Assembly: GCF_002563655.1 (NCBI RefSeq)
Contig: NZ_PDIY01000001.1
Location: 4,270,501 to 4,334,500, forward strand
Length of the DNA: 64,000 nucleotides
Direction: 5' to 3'
Origin: Bacillus sp. es.034
GTDB lineage: Bacteria; Bacillota; Bacilli; Bacillales; Bacillaceae_B
Every line of letters starts with the position of its first letter. Positions within the stretch are counted from its first letter, which is position 1. The notes beneath the pieces were generated by a model. The model searched no databases. It saw only the letters and a list, made by a program, of their open reading frames with translations, and had not been told where the DNA came from. The translations under genes were made by a program, and so were the position numbers. Below, one piece after another: positions 57,247 through 64,000 of this stretch.

Positions 57247-58543
57247 TTGTGTGGGCCGGCTTAGCCAGGGTTCCTTCTTCCTCTTCTTTGTAGATGGGGA
57301 AGGAGAGGATGACGGAGGTCCCTTTGCCGGGTTTGCTTAGGACATTGATGGTGCCTTTCATACCTTCTGTGAGTTGGTAGGCGGTCATCATGCCGAGGCC
57401 TGTCCCGTTTTTGCCTTTCATGGAGAAGTATGGTTCGCCGAGGCGCATGAGTTGTTCTTTCGTCATGCCGATTCCCGTATCGTTGATGACGATGAACACC
57501 TTATCGTTTTCCTGGTAGCTGAAGACCCGGAGCGTCCCCCCAACTTCCATTGCCTCCAGACCATTTTTCATGATATTGATGAGAATCTGTTGGAGCTTGT
57601 TGGGATCTCCCTTGATGGCGTGATGATGTAAAATATTCACCTTCAGGATGATGCCTTTTTTCACAGCCAGGGGCATGATGATTTCCTTGGACCGGTTCAT
57701 CTCATCCCGGATATCCACCTCTACCTCAAGCTCAGGGTGAGGCCGGGCAAAGTTCAAGTATTGATTGATCACCTCTGTCGCCCGGTCGATCTCCCTGACA
57801 GCGACCTTCGATAGCTCACGATTCGTACTGACATTGGTTGGATCTTCATTGATCAGCTGAAGGAACCCCTTCACCGTGGTAAGTGGATTCCGTACTTCAT
57901 GACTCATGCTGGCCGCCAGGTGACTGACCACCTGCATCTTCTCGTATTTGATCGCTTCCAGCTGAAGGATATAGATGGTCCGGATGATTTCACACAGATA
58001 AAAGACGAAGAACGTCGACCCGGTCAGGACAGCCGAATAGATCATGAACGAATTGTCATAAGTGAAGTGAAAGATCAAGGACGGGATCCATAACGAAAGA
58101 ACCGAGTACCCGAACGCAAATAGCGTATACCAGTACACCCTCGTTATCCAGGCTTTCCCCTCCCACTTCGGACGCATATACAGAATCAACAGCGTAAAGA
58201 GAACCGCCATGACCACGGTCACCCATAGTCCAGGTCCCATCATCGGGGCACGGATAGCGATCATCGTAAGAGCAAGCCAGGGCAGGACCCGATTCCCGCC
58301 ATAGATTCCCCCAAGCAGAAAAGGAATGAACCGCAGATCATATACAAATCCATCTTCCAAACGGACACTTAACGCAAGGCTGAGTAACAGAAGAAGCGAA
58401 CTGGCCAAATAGATCGACAGCGGTTTGATGTGAAGCTTATGTACTTTATTTCGGGAAAGATAATGAAAGCTTATCAGTAAAATGATGATCAATATGGCAA
58501 GAAGGTTAAGAAGTAGACCGGTCAATAGTTCAAAGTGATTCAT
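57221..58543 (-). CDS. KinB-like membrane sensor histidine kinase
   Basis: About 440 residues from ATG 58543; a TATAAT lies 20 bases before the upstream ATG at 58594, which would leave no RBS. Six helices form a 5TMR-LYT-type sensor (LRFIPFLLGGIYGGNRVLPW), followed by HisKA (SHEVRNPLTTVKGFLQLINE, phospho-His) and HATPase (LINIMKNGLEAME, DTGIGM, KNGTGLGM). Layout and size match the sporulation kinase KinB, which feeds Spo0F. No response regulator is adjacent, as for orphan sporulation kinases. The extreme C-terminus is encoded by a repeat. Confidence 0.78.
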   Translation of the reverse strand: MNHFELLTGLLLNLLAILIIILLISFHYLSRNKVHKLHIKPLSIYLASSLLLLLSLALSVRLEDGFVYDLRFIPFLLGGIYGGNRVLPWLALTMIAIRAPMMGPGLWVTVVMAVLFTLLILYMRPKWEGKAWITRVYWYTLFAFGYSVLSLWIPSLIFHFTYDNSFMIYSAVLTGSTFFVFYLCEIIRTIYILQLEAIKYEKMQVVSHLAASMSHEVRNPLTTVKGFLQLINEDPTNVSTNRELSKVAVREIDRATEVINQYLNFARPHPELEVEVDIRDEMNRSKEIIMPLAVKKGIILKVNILHHHAIKGDPNKLQQILINIMKNGLEAMEVGGTLRVFSYQENDKVFIVINDTGIGMTKEQLMRLGEPYFSMKGKNGTGLGMMTAYQLTEGMKGTINVLSKPGKGTSVILSFPIYKEEEEGTLAKPAHTTKVRPSLR

Positions 58544-58731
58544 CGGTTTTGCTTCCCTACTTTCAGTAATTTTAAAATATTTCAAAAAACTCATACTATA
58601 TACTCTATTATAACTGAAATGAGCTGCTTGTGATTTATTTTATTTTTATTGGACAAGATTTTGCATGTTCGTCTTCTCTCTCCATCCTTTGTCCATAATG
58701 GGAATGAATACCTTCAATAAGGAGATACCCT

Positions 58732-59047
58732 ATGGATGAAGTTTTAATCGCTGTCGTAAGAACGATGATCAGTTTTCTTTTATTGGTCATTGTCACGTTA
58801 GCCATTGGTAAACATATTAATTCACACAAAAATCATTACAGCTTTGCCCTGTCAAATCACGGTCGGTTCCTGCATTGCCAATATGGGATTTGATACGAAC
58901 ATTGATATGAACCCTTCCCCCTCTCTTTCCATTCCCATTGAGTTGATCATGGAGGGCAAAGCAACAGCAATGGCACCCTGTTCATCGACCTTTTTAAAGA
59001 TCATCTCCCAAGTGACAATGAACGAATGGACAGATAAAGACATATAG
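58732..59047 (+). pseudogene. DUF421/YetF-like gene, frameshifted and truncated
   Basis: ATG 58732 (AAGGAGATA upstream) begins a DUF421-like N-terminus (MDEVLIAVVRTMISFLLLVI, IGKHINSHKNHYSFALS). Near 58855 one extra A (TCAAATC for TCAATC) shifts the frame; the +1 frame continues ITVGSCIANMGFDTNIDMNP and then degenerates to a stop at 59047. The cytosolic domain is gone. Third DUF421 locus in the window. Confidence 0.7.
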
Positions 59048-59091
59048 TATCTCAACGTCCGAATAGACCAATGAAATGGGAGAGTGACCGT

Positions 59092-59292
59092 ATGTATCAG
59101 TACCGAACACCGGGGAATCAAGTTGTCTATCCACCTGACCCCAGATGCCATCCTTATCACAGACAATATACAGGAGGGTATGATACCCATGTGCACATGA
59201 TTGAAGCACATGTTTCCCAGTTGAATCGAAAAGTGCAACGACTGCTCGAAAGGGTCGAGCGCATTGAAAGATACCTTGGGATCAAACCGTAG
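59092..59292 (+). CDS. 66-aa His/Tyr-rich protein with C-terminal coiled coil
   Basis: ATG 59092 (GGGAGAG upstream). N-terminal half is Tyr/Pro/His rich (MYQYRTPGNQVVYPPDPRCH), C-terminal half is a helix (VSQLNRKVQRLLERVERIER). The composition is reminiscent of small spore coat or GerPC-like proteins, but I cannot assign it. Confidence 0.5.
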   Translation: MYQYRTPGNQVVYPPDPRCHPYHRQYTGGYDTHVHMIEAHVSQLNRKVQRLLERVERIERYLGIKP

Positions 59293-59302
59293 CGGGCTGA
59301 TG

Positions 59303-59346
59303 AAAAAAACGGGGACAGATGCGCCAAGGTGCCTGTCCCCGTGGTT
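59303..59346 (-). terminator. REP-like GGGGACAG hairpin acting as kinase terminator
   Basis: ACGGGGACAG pairs with CTGTCCCCGT (59333-59342) with inner GCG/TGC pairing; on the minus strand TTTTTTTC follows. Same sequence family as the elements at 31776 and 33287. Confidence 0.7.
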
Positions 59347-59362
59347 TTCGCTTTACCACCCG

Positions 59363-60766
59363 TCAAAGCGGCAGCCGAATCACAAACCTCGTCCCCTCCC
59401 CCTTCTCACTGACCACATCAATCGAGCCTTCATGCATAAGGACCAATTGCTTCACGATGGAGAGTCCGATGCCGAATTCACCGTACGGATTATTCGTCCG
59501 GGACAGATCCGCTTTATAAAAACGGCGCCAAATGGACTTGATTTCCTCAGGATCCATGCCGATCCCGTTGTCTTCGATTTCAATGACCGTTTCGTTTTCG
59601 GAAGAAGATCCCCTCAACGTGATCGTTCCACCCGTGGTGAACTGGGTGCTGTTTTTTGTGATGTTGATCAGGATTTGGACGAGACGGTCATAGTCGGCAT
59701 GCACCACTGCACCTTCGTCTGCCAGTATCGTGATGGTGTTCCCTTTTTCCTCTGCCTGCAGATCGAGCTGATCCTTGATGACTTCGAAGAGATCGAGTAA
59801 CGGCAGGGTCACTTTCGAGAGGACCACCTGATTGGACCGGATTTTCTCATAATCCAGATTCTCGTTTACGAGGCGGATGAGCCGCTTCGTTTCCTGACTG
59901 ACAAGACCGAAGCTCTTCTCTTTCTGTTCATCGGGGATCATGTCGTTCCGGATCCCTTCGATAACACCGCGGATCGTCGTCAGCGGGGTCCTCAGTTCAT
60001 GGGAGACATCCGCCATGAACTGGCGTCTCCGGTTTTCCAAGGCGTCGATTTCCTCTTTCGATGCCCGGAGTTTCGTCACCATTTCATTAAAATCTTCAGC
60101 CAGATCGCCGATTTCATCGAAGTTAGAGCTCGGCACATGAACATCATAATCTCCCGACGATACCTTGGACGTGGCATCCCTCATCCGCTGAATCCGTTTT
60201 ACGTGGAGCTTCGATAGGAACAAGCTGACGAGAACGGAGATGGCGAGTGCCAGCAGAACGATATACAGCAAATATTGATTGATTTCACTCAGCATTTCCC
60301 TCGTCCCGCTGATCGGGGAAATCAGGATCAGTCCGCCTGTCAGCTGGTCATTGACCACACGGGGCATGATGACGAGTGATACCGCCTGGTCAAAACGTCC
60401 GAAATCTTTTTTCAACGGAACAGTTTCGCCGCTCTCGATTTGTTGCCATTCCTCTTTCGAGAGCTCGATCCGCGGATATACCCCTCCACTTGAAAAAGAT
60501 ACTTCTCCCTGACGATTGAAAGTGATCACATCAATATTCCGGGCATGCAGCAGGTTGCTGTATTCATCCAGATACAGGGGCCGTCTCGGACTTGGCCGCT
60601 CAAGATCTGATAAAATTTTATCACCATACGTCCGGAGCTCCGTCACCTTATTTTCATACACCAGATTTTCGACATAATGGGAAAACAGGAGTCCGAGGAT
60701 CATGAAGGCGATGATGAGGACGCTCGTATGACTGAGAAGCAGCTGATACAGATACCTAAACTTCAT
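59363..60766 (-). CDS. Sensor histidine kinase (HAMP type)
   Basis: About 467 residues; ATG 60766 overlaps the regulator's end. A TM helix (about 10-30), a ~130-residue outer sensor, a second helix (about 160-185), HAMP (RMRDATSKVSSGDYDVHVPS), HisKA with phospho-His (ADVSHELRTPLTTIRGVIEG) and HATPase (ITKNSTQFTTGG, EIEDNGIGMD, FGIGLSIVKQLV). It pairs with the OmpR-type regulator upstream. The signal is unknown; an envelope signal is inferred from the neighbouring secreted protein, foldase and HtrA genes. Confidence 0.88.
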   Translation of the reverse strand: MKFRYLYQLLLSHTSVLIIAFMILGLLFSHYVENLVYENKVTELRTYGDKILSDLERPSPRRPLYLDEYSNLLHARNIDVITFNRQGEVSFSSGGVYPRIELSKEEWQQIESGETVPLKKDFGRFDQAVSLVIMPRVVNDQLTGGLILISPISGTREMLSEINQYLLYIVLLALAISVLVSLFLSKLHVKRIQRMRDATSKVSSGDYDVHVPSSNFDEIGDLAEDFNEMVTKLRASKEEIDALENRRRQFMADVSHELRTPLTTIRGVIEGIRNDMIPDEQKEKSFGLVSQETKRLIRLVNENLDYEKIRSNQVVLSKVTLPLLDLFEVIKDQLDLQAEEKGNTITILADEGAVVHADYDRLVQILINITKNSTQFTTGGTITLRGSSSENETVIEIEDNGIGMDPEEIKSIWRRFYKADLSRTNNPYGEFGIGLSIVKQLVLMHEGSIDVVSEKGEGTRFVIRLPL

Positions 60767-61463
60767 CCCCGGCCGCCGCCTCATCGAATTTATAGCCTAC
60801 GCCCCACACCGTATGCAGGTACGGCTTTTCTTTGCTTCCGATCTTATTGCGGAGCCGCTTGATATGTACATCCACCGTACGCTCGTCCCCATAGAAGTCA
60901 TAGCCCCATACCCGCTCCAGAAGCTGCTCCCTTGAGAACACCTGCCTCGGATTCCGGGAAAGATAATAGAGAAGTTCAAACTCTTTCGGCGTCAAATTCG
61001 TAAGGGGCACGCCTTTCAGGAAAACTTCACGGGTTTCCTTGCTGATCCGGAAATCGGACGTGTCAACATCCTGAGTCCCAGTACTACTCTTCTCTCCTTG
61101 ACCTTGATAACGCCGGGTCACCGCCCGGATCCTCGCCATCAGGGCAAGAGGTGAAAAGGGCTTCGTCACATAATCATCGGCCCCGAGCTCAAGGCCGAGC
61201 ACCTGATCGGACTCACTATCCTTCGCCGTCAGCATGATGACCGGAACCTGGGATCCTTCTTCCCTGATCTTCCGGCAGATCGTCACCCCGTCCATCCCGG
61301 GAAGCATCCAGTCGAGGATGACAAGATCCCACTCGCCTTCCTGATAACGACGGTATCCTTCAGCACCGTCATGGACAAACTCACCCTTTATATCTTCTTT
61401 TGAAAAAAACATCTCAAGCATGCTTGTGACGCTTTGATTGTCTTCTACGACCAACACGTTCAT
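60756..61463 (-). CDS. OmpR-family response regulator
   Basis: About 235 residues from ATG 61463 (AAAGGAG eight bases upstream). Receiver: NVLVVEDNQSV, phospho-Asp in DLVILDWMLPGMDG, VIMLTAKDSE and YVTKPFSPLAL. Winged helix: GVPLTNLTPKEFELLYYLSR to YGDERTVDVHIKRLRNKIG. Cognate of the overlapping kinase gene. Confidence 0.92.
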   Translation of the reverse strand: MNVLVVEDNQSVTSMLEMFFSKEDIKGEFVHDGAEGYRRYQEGEWDLVILDWMLPGMDGVTICRKIREEGSQVPVIMLTAKDSESDQVLGLELGADDYVTKPFSPLALMARIRAVTRRYQGQGEKSSTGTQDVDTSDFRISKETREVFLKGVPLTNLTPKEFELLYYLSRNPRQVFSREQLLERVWGYDFYGDERTVDVHIKRLRNKIGSKEKPYLHTVWGVGYKFDEAAAGDEV

Positions 61464-61568
61464 GAACATCGCTCCTTTCCGAGCCACGGGGACGGGAACC
61501 TTCCCGATTTCTCTCTATTTAAATTATAATCGTTTTGGCCAATTCCTTCTATTGATATCCTTCAATCG

Positions 61569-61600
61569 AAAAACCCCCGCTCATATGGCGGGGATTTCCG
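61569..61600 (-). terminator. Terminator between the 28-residue-repeat protein and the regulator
   Basis: ACCCCCGC and GCGGGGAT pair around TCATATG; on the minus strand TTTTTCG follows. Confidence 0.75.
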
Positions 61601-61603
61601 TTC

Positions 61604-62446
61604 CTATAATGATTCACTATCTTGATCACTCTGAGGAACTTCATGAGGTCCTTTTCCGTGACCGGGACCGTGATGACCCTTACCTCCCATGTGGAAAAAC
61701 AAGCCCTCTTCCTTATGGAAAGGGAAGAAATCCAGTTTCTTCGCTTCACCGGCATGTTCCGTCATGATTTCGTCCATCAGTTGCCTAGAGGTTTTGCCTT
61801 CCGTTTCAACGCCGAGTTGTTTCGCGGCTTTCAGGATGGACGCTTCGAATACTTCCTGCTGCAATTCATGATGATCTTTTCCTTCGGTCTCGATGCCCAG
61901 CTCCTTCGCCTGTTTCGTAAGGGCGGCTTCTCTCACTTCACCAGCGAGTTCGTTCAACTCTTTACCCTCGGTCTCGACTCCAAGCTCTTTCGCCTGTTGT
62001 TTCACCAAGGCTTCCCTTACTTCTCCAGCGAGCTCTTCGCCGTCTTTTCCGTCAGTCGAAATGCCCAGCTCCTTCGCTTTCTTGTTCAGCTCCGCCTGGC
62101 GGATTTCGTCCATGATGGCCCGGGGGGCTTTCCCATCGGTATCGATTCCCAATGCTTTAGCTCTCTTCTGAAGTACCGCATCCATGATCTCTTTGGCGAG
62201 TTCCCGTGTGTCCTTATCGGTGGTGTCGATTCCAAGTTCTTCGGCTTTTTCCTTCAGCTCATCTTCATTCAACTGGAACTTCCCCGGTCCGCCATGATGA
62301 CCGCCAAATACCGGTTCGGACTTTTCACTGACGACCGCCGTATCATCCGTCTTCCCGGCATCCTCCTCAGCTGCGAAAGCAGGGATGGCCCCTGCGATCC
62401 CGATTGCTAACACACCAGCGAGTGCGAGTGCTCTCTTATTGTTCAT
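61604..62446 (-). CDS. Secreted protein with six 28-residue helical repeats and His-rich tail
   Basis: A 280-residue exported protein: signal peptide (ALAGVLAIGIAGAIPAFA, cut near 26), a Gly/His patch (GGHHGGPG), six consecutive 28-residue repeats with the LG pair at 71-72, 99-100, 127-128, 155-156, 183-184 and 211-212 (consensus AKELGIETEGKxxxELAGEV), and a His/Gly-rich tail (HMGGKGHHGPGHGKGPH). The repeats look like DUF2680/YckD-type helical hairpins. The tail could bind metal. It precedes a two-component system on the same strand and may be its target. Function unknown. Confidence 0.7.
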   Translation of the reverse strand: MNNKRALALAGVLAIGIAGAIPAFAAEEDAGKTDDTAVVSEKSEPVFGGHHGGPGKFQLNEDELKEKAEELGIDTTDKDTRELAKEIMDAVLQKRAKALGIDTDGKAPRAIMDEIRQAELNKKAKELGISTDGKDGEELAGEVREALVKQQAKELGVETEGKELNELAGEVREAALTKQAKELGIETEGKDHHELQQEVFEASILKAAKQLGVETEGKTSRQLMDEIMTEHAGEAKKLDFFPFHKEEGLFFHMGGKGHHGPGHGKGPHEVPQSDQDSESL

Positions 62447-62531
62447 TTGATTTCCTCCTTTTTAGTAGTTGCAGCTGCTCTATCATTATGTCCAGAAACT
62501 ATGGCCAAATCATGAACGAACCATGACCGGA

Positions 62532-63419
62532 TTATGAATCTTTTAAGGTTTTTTCGATCTTATACTCTTTCTTCTTCTCTGAAAGCCACGTTCCATACTC
62601 CGTCTGAAGGGCCTGATCAAACAGGATGTCCTTGATTTCATCTTTATGATCGGCAAGGACCGCCTCTTTCGCTTCCTTCTTACCTGTCACCTTGATGATG
62701 TGGTAGCCGAACTCCGTCTTCACCGGCTCACTGATTTCGCCTTTCTTCATTGAAAACGCCTTATCATCAAACTCCGCCACCATTTCACCTTTGCCAAAAT
62801 AACCAAGCTTCCCGCCTGAATCGGCATTCGACGTATCCGTGGAATACTCTTTCGCAAGTTCGGCAAAATCTCCGCCGTCATCGAGTTTCGCTTTCACTTC
62901 TTTTGCCGTTTTTTCATCGTCCACCAGGATATGACTGGCCTCTACCTGCTCTTTTTGCGCAAACGTATCCTTATTCGCTTCGAAATATTCCTTGATCTGG
63001 TCATCCGTAATCTTGACCCGGTCCTTCAGCAACTTCTCCGTCAACAGGTACGTCTTGATATTTTCTTTGACACTATCAAGATCCGACCCGCTTGAAGCAA
63101 GTGCCTCATTGAAGGCCTCTTCACTGTCATATTGTCCTTTGATATTCTCCAATTCTTTCTTGATTTCACTATCCTTCACCGTAAGATCCTTCTTCTCACT
63201 CTCAAGCTTCACGATCTTATCGGCAATCAGTGTGTCCAGGGCGCCATCCCCATACTGATCCACAAGCGTCGTGTACAGCTCGTCTTTACTGATGGTCTCG
63301 CTTCCCACTTTGGCAACTGCATCTTCTTTGGAAAATCCAAACACTGCAAGAAGCGATCCGATGAGGACAACTCCTCCGATGATGCTCCATAATGTGATCG
63401 ATTGTTTTTTCTTAGTCAC
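62532..63419 (-). CDS. PrsA/SurA-like parvulin foldase, signal-anchored
   Basis: A 295-residue protein: N-terminal membrane segment (ITLWSIIGGVVLIGSLLAVF), a SurA_N-like helical part (about 45-140), a parvulin domain (about 155-250: EASHILVDDEKTAKEVKAKL, GGDFAELAKEYSTD, GGKLGYFGKGEMVAEFDDKA, TEFGYHIIKV) and a helical tail. Such proteins fold exported proteins between membrane and wall. Unlike PrsA no lipobox Cys is present, so it is probably an uncleaved anchored protein. Confidence 0.82.
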   Translation of the reverse strand: MTKKKQSITLWSIIGGVVLIGSLLAVFGFSKEDAVAKVGSETISKDELYTTLVDQYGDGALDTLIADKIVKLESEKKDLTVKDSEIKKELENIKGQYDSEEAFNEALASSGSDLDSVKENIKTYLLTEKLLKDRVKITDDQIKEYFEANKDTFAQKEQVEASHILVDDEKTAKEVKAKLDDGGDFAELAKEYSTDTSNADSGGKLGYFGKGEMVAEFDDKAFSMKKGEISEPVKTEFGYHIIKVTGKKEAKEAVLADHKDEIKDILFDQALQTEYGTWLSEKKKEYKIEKTLKDS

Positions 63420-63463
63420 TTATTCGTACTCCTTTTATGGTCATTTATTGGCAGGTAATTTGT

Positions 63464-63549
63464 GTACCTGGTACGTTTTGGTGTATTTGTACCTGGTACA
63501 TTTCGGACTGTTTGTACCTGGTACAACTCACCCGGTTTGTACCAGGCAC
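63464..63549. repeat. Four GTACCTGGTAC units at exact 25-bp spacing
   Basis: GTACCTGGTAC at 63464, 63489 and 63514, and GTACCAGGCAC at 63539. Each palindromic 11-mer is followed by about 11 variable bases and TTT. They fill the gap between the foldase gene and the HtrA-like gene. Confidence 0.8.
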
Positions 63550-63568
63550 GCACCCATTCCCCTAACAC

Positions 63569-64000
63569 TTACCCATTCATCATCGCATTACTAGTAAGCG
63601 TCAGACTCACCGTCATTTTTTTACCGTCACGGTAGACGGTCAAATCGATTTTATCCCCGACTTTCAGGCCACCGTACAGCTGCCTTCTAAGATCGGCTAC
63701 ATTCTCGACTGCTTTGCCGTTCATTTCGGTGATCGCGTCCCCTTCTTTGATCCCGGCGTCTGCTGCTGCAGATGTCGGGTCGATATTGGCGACGACCACG
63801 CCGGATTCAACAGATTGAGGAAGATTCGGCAGGTACGAACGCGGGATATCTGCCAGGTTCTTCATCCCGATGCCGATATACGGACGCTCGATTTTCCCTG
63901 TTTTGATGATTTCGCTGACAATCGGCATGAAGTCCTTGCTTGGAATCGCAAACCCGAGTCCTTCTACACCGGAGTTCGAGATTTTCGCGCTGTTGATCCC
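63569..64000 (-). CDS. HtrA/DegP-like serine protease, C-terminal part
   Basis: The 144 codons in the window are the end of an HtrA-type protease; the gene runs off the right edge. Visible are NSGVEGLGFAIPSKDFMPIV (end of the trypsin-like domain), then a PDZ domain: RPYIGIGMKNLADIPRSYLP, GVVVANIDPTSAAADAGIKE, GDAITEMNGKAVENVADLRR, and VGDKIDLTVYRDGKKMTVSL. HtrA proteases degrade misfolded envelope proteins. Catalytic residues are outside the window. Confidence 0.85.
   Translation of the reverse strand, partial: GINSAKISNSGVEGLGFAIPSKDFMPIVSEIIKTGKIERPYIGIGMKNLADIPRSYLPNLPQSVESGVVVANIDPTSAAADAGIKEGDAITEMNGKAVENVADLRRQLYGGLKVGDKIDLTVYRDGKKMTVSLTLTSNAMMNG

Noticed and set aside
61622..62410. 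262-codon plus-strand open frame rich in Phe and Arg
   Set aside because: It is the antisense shadow of the 28-residue repeat protein; its repeats simply mirror the real gene.
1..64000. tRNA, rRNA, prophage or intact IS elements
   Set aside because: No cloverleaf-like conserved arms, rRNA motifs, integrase, capsid or transposase frames were found on reading the window.

Overview
The window looks like a chromosomal segment of an endospore-forming member of the Bacillaceae. The Bacillus vietnamensis/Rossellomorea group is a likely home, but that is inference from gene content. Evidence: strong AGGAGG-type ribosome binding sites, frequent TTG/GTG starts, T-rich rho-independent terminators, the cotJABC spore-coat operon, a KinB-like sporulation kinase, a gamma-type SASP-like peptide, and Bacillus families such as DUF421/YetF, DUF3231, SunI/YnzG, YdeI, YdhG and DinB. 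No rRNA, tRNA, CRISPR array, prophage or intact transposase was seen.

Layout. 1-9.9 kb: P-loop kinase (cut by the window edge), nucleoside deaminase, secreted PhoX phosphatase, a lipoprotein, an orphan sigma-region-2-like protein, small membrane proteins with a DUF218 protein, and a divergent TetR/DHA2 efflux pair. 10-15.6 kb: PdaC-like peptidoglycan deacetylase, YdeI/YdhG/GNAT genes, a small zinc-knuckle gene with an in-frame TGA, and SulP plus UspA. 15.7-20.3 kb: arsenic island with a second ArsR, an ArsP-like permease, two tiny Cys-pair peptides, seven ATCAA-N6-TTGAT operators, an arsRBC operon and an ArsN-like acetyltransferase. 20.3-24.8 kb: a run of small enzymes (DinB, NUDIX, APH, GyrI-like, HIT) and a SunI/YnzG cluster. 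25-28.9 kb: PRD regulator with an ascorbate-type PTS. 28.9-33.3 kb: ABC-2 exporter, SGNH hydrolase, and an ECF sigma/anti-sigma pair flanked by REP-like repeats. 33.3-43.5 kb: APH, AAC(3), HD and DinB proteins, a frameshifted MFS gene, a chemoreceptor remnant, and a large Cys-bracketed repeat protein. 43.5-54.6 kb: a second ECF sigma/anti-sigma pair, YhhN, DUF454, two orphan peptide-type permeases, cotJ, two DUF421 genes, DUF3231, a dehydrogenase deletion remnant and an MBL protein. 54.6-64 kb: MFS, VOC, KinB-like kinase, a third (broken) DUF421 gene, a two-component system behind a 28-residue-repeat secreted protein, a PrsA-like foldase, and the 3' end of an HtrA-like protease.

The strongest cross-window signal is a promoter class. 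Seven operon heads carry the invariant 14-mer TTTGAAATAATTGG, each preceded by a TTG-type -35 hexamer at exactly the same distance, which implies one regulon or one unusual promoter specificity. The second theme is decay by small events: a TGA in a CxxC motif, two single-base frameshifts, two deletion scars and a receptor tail. The third is several distinct families of short palindromic or tandem intergenic repeats, one of which supplies the final codons of a histidine kinase.
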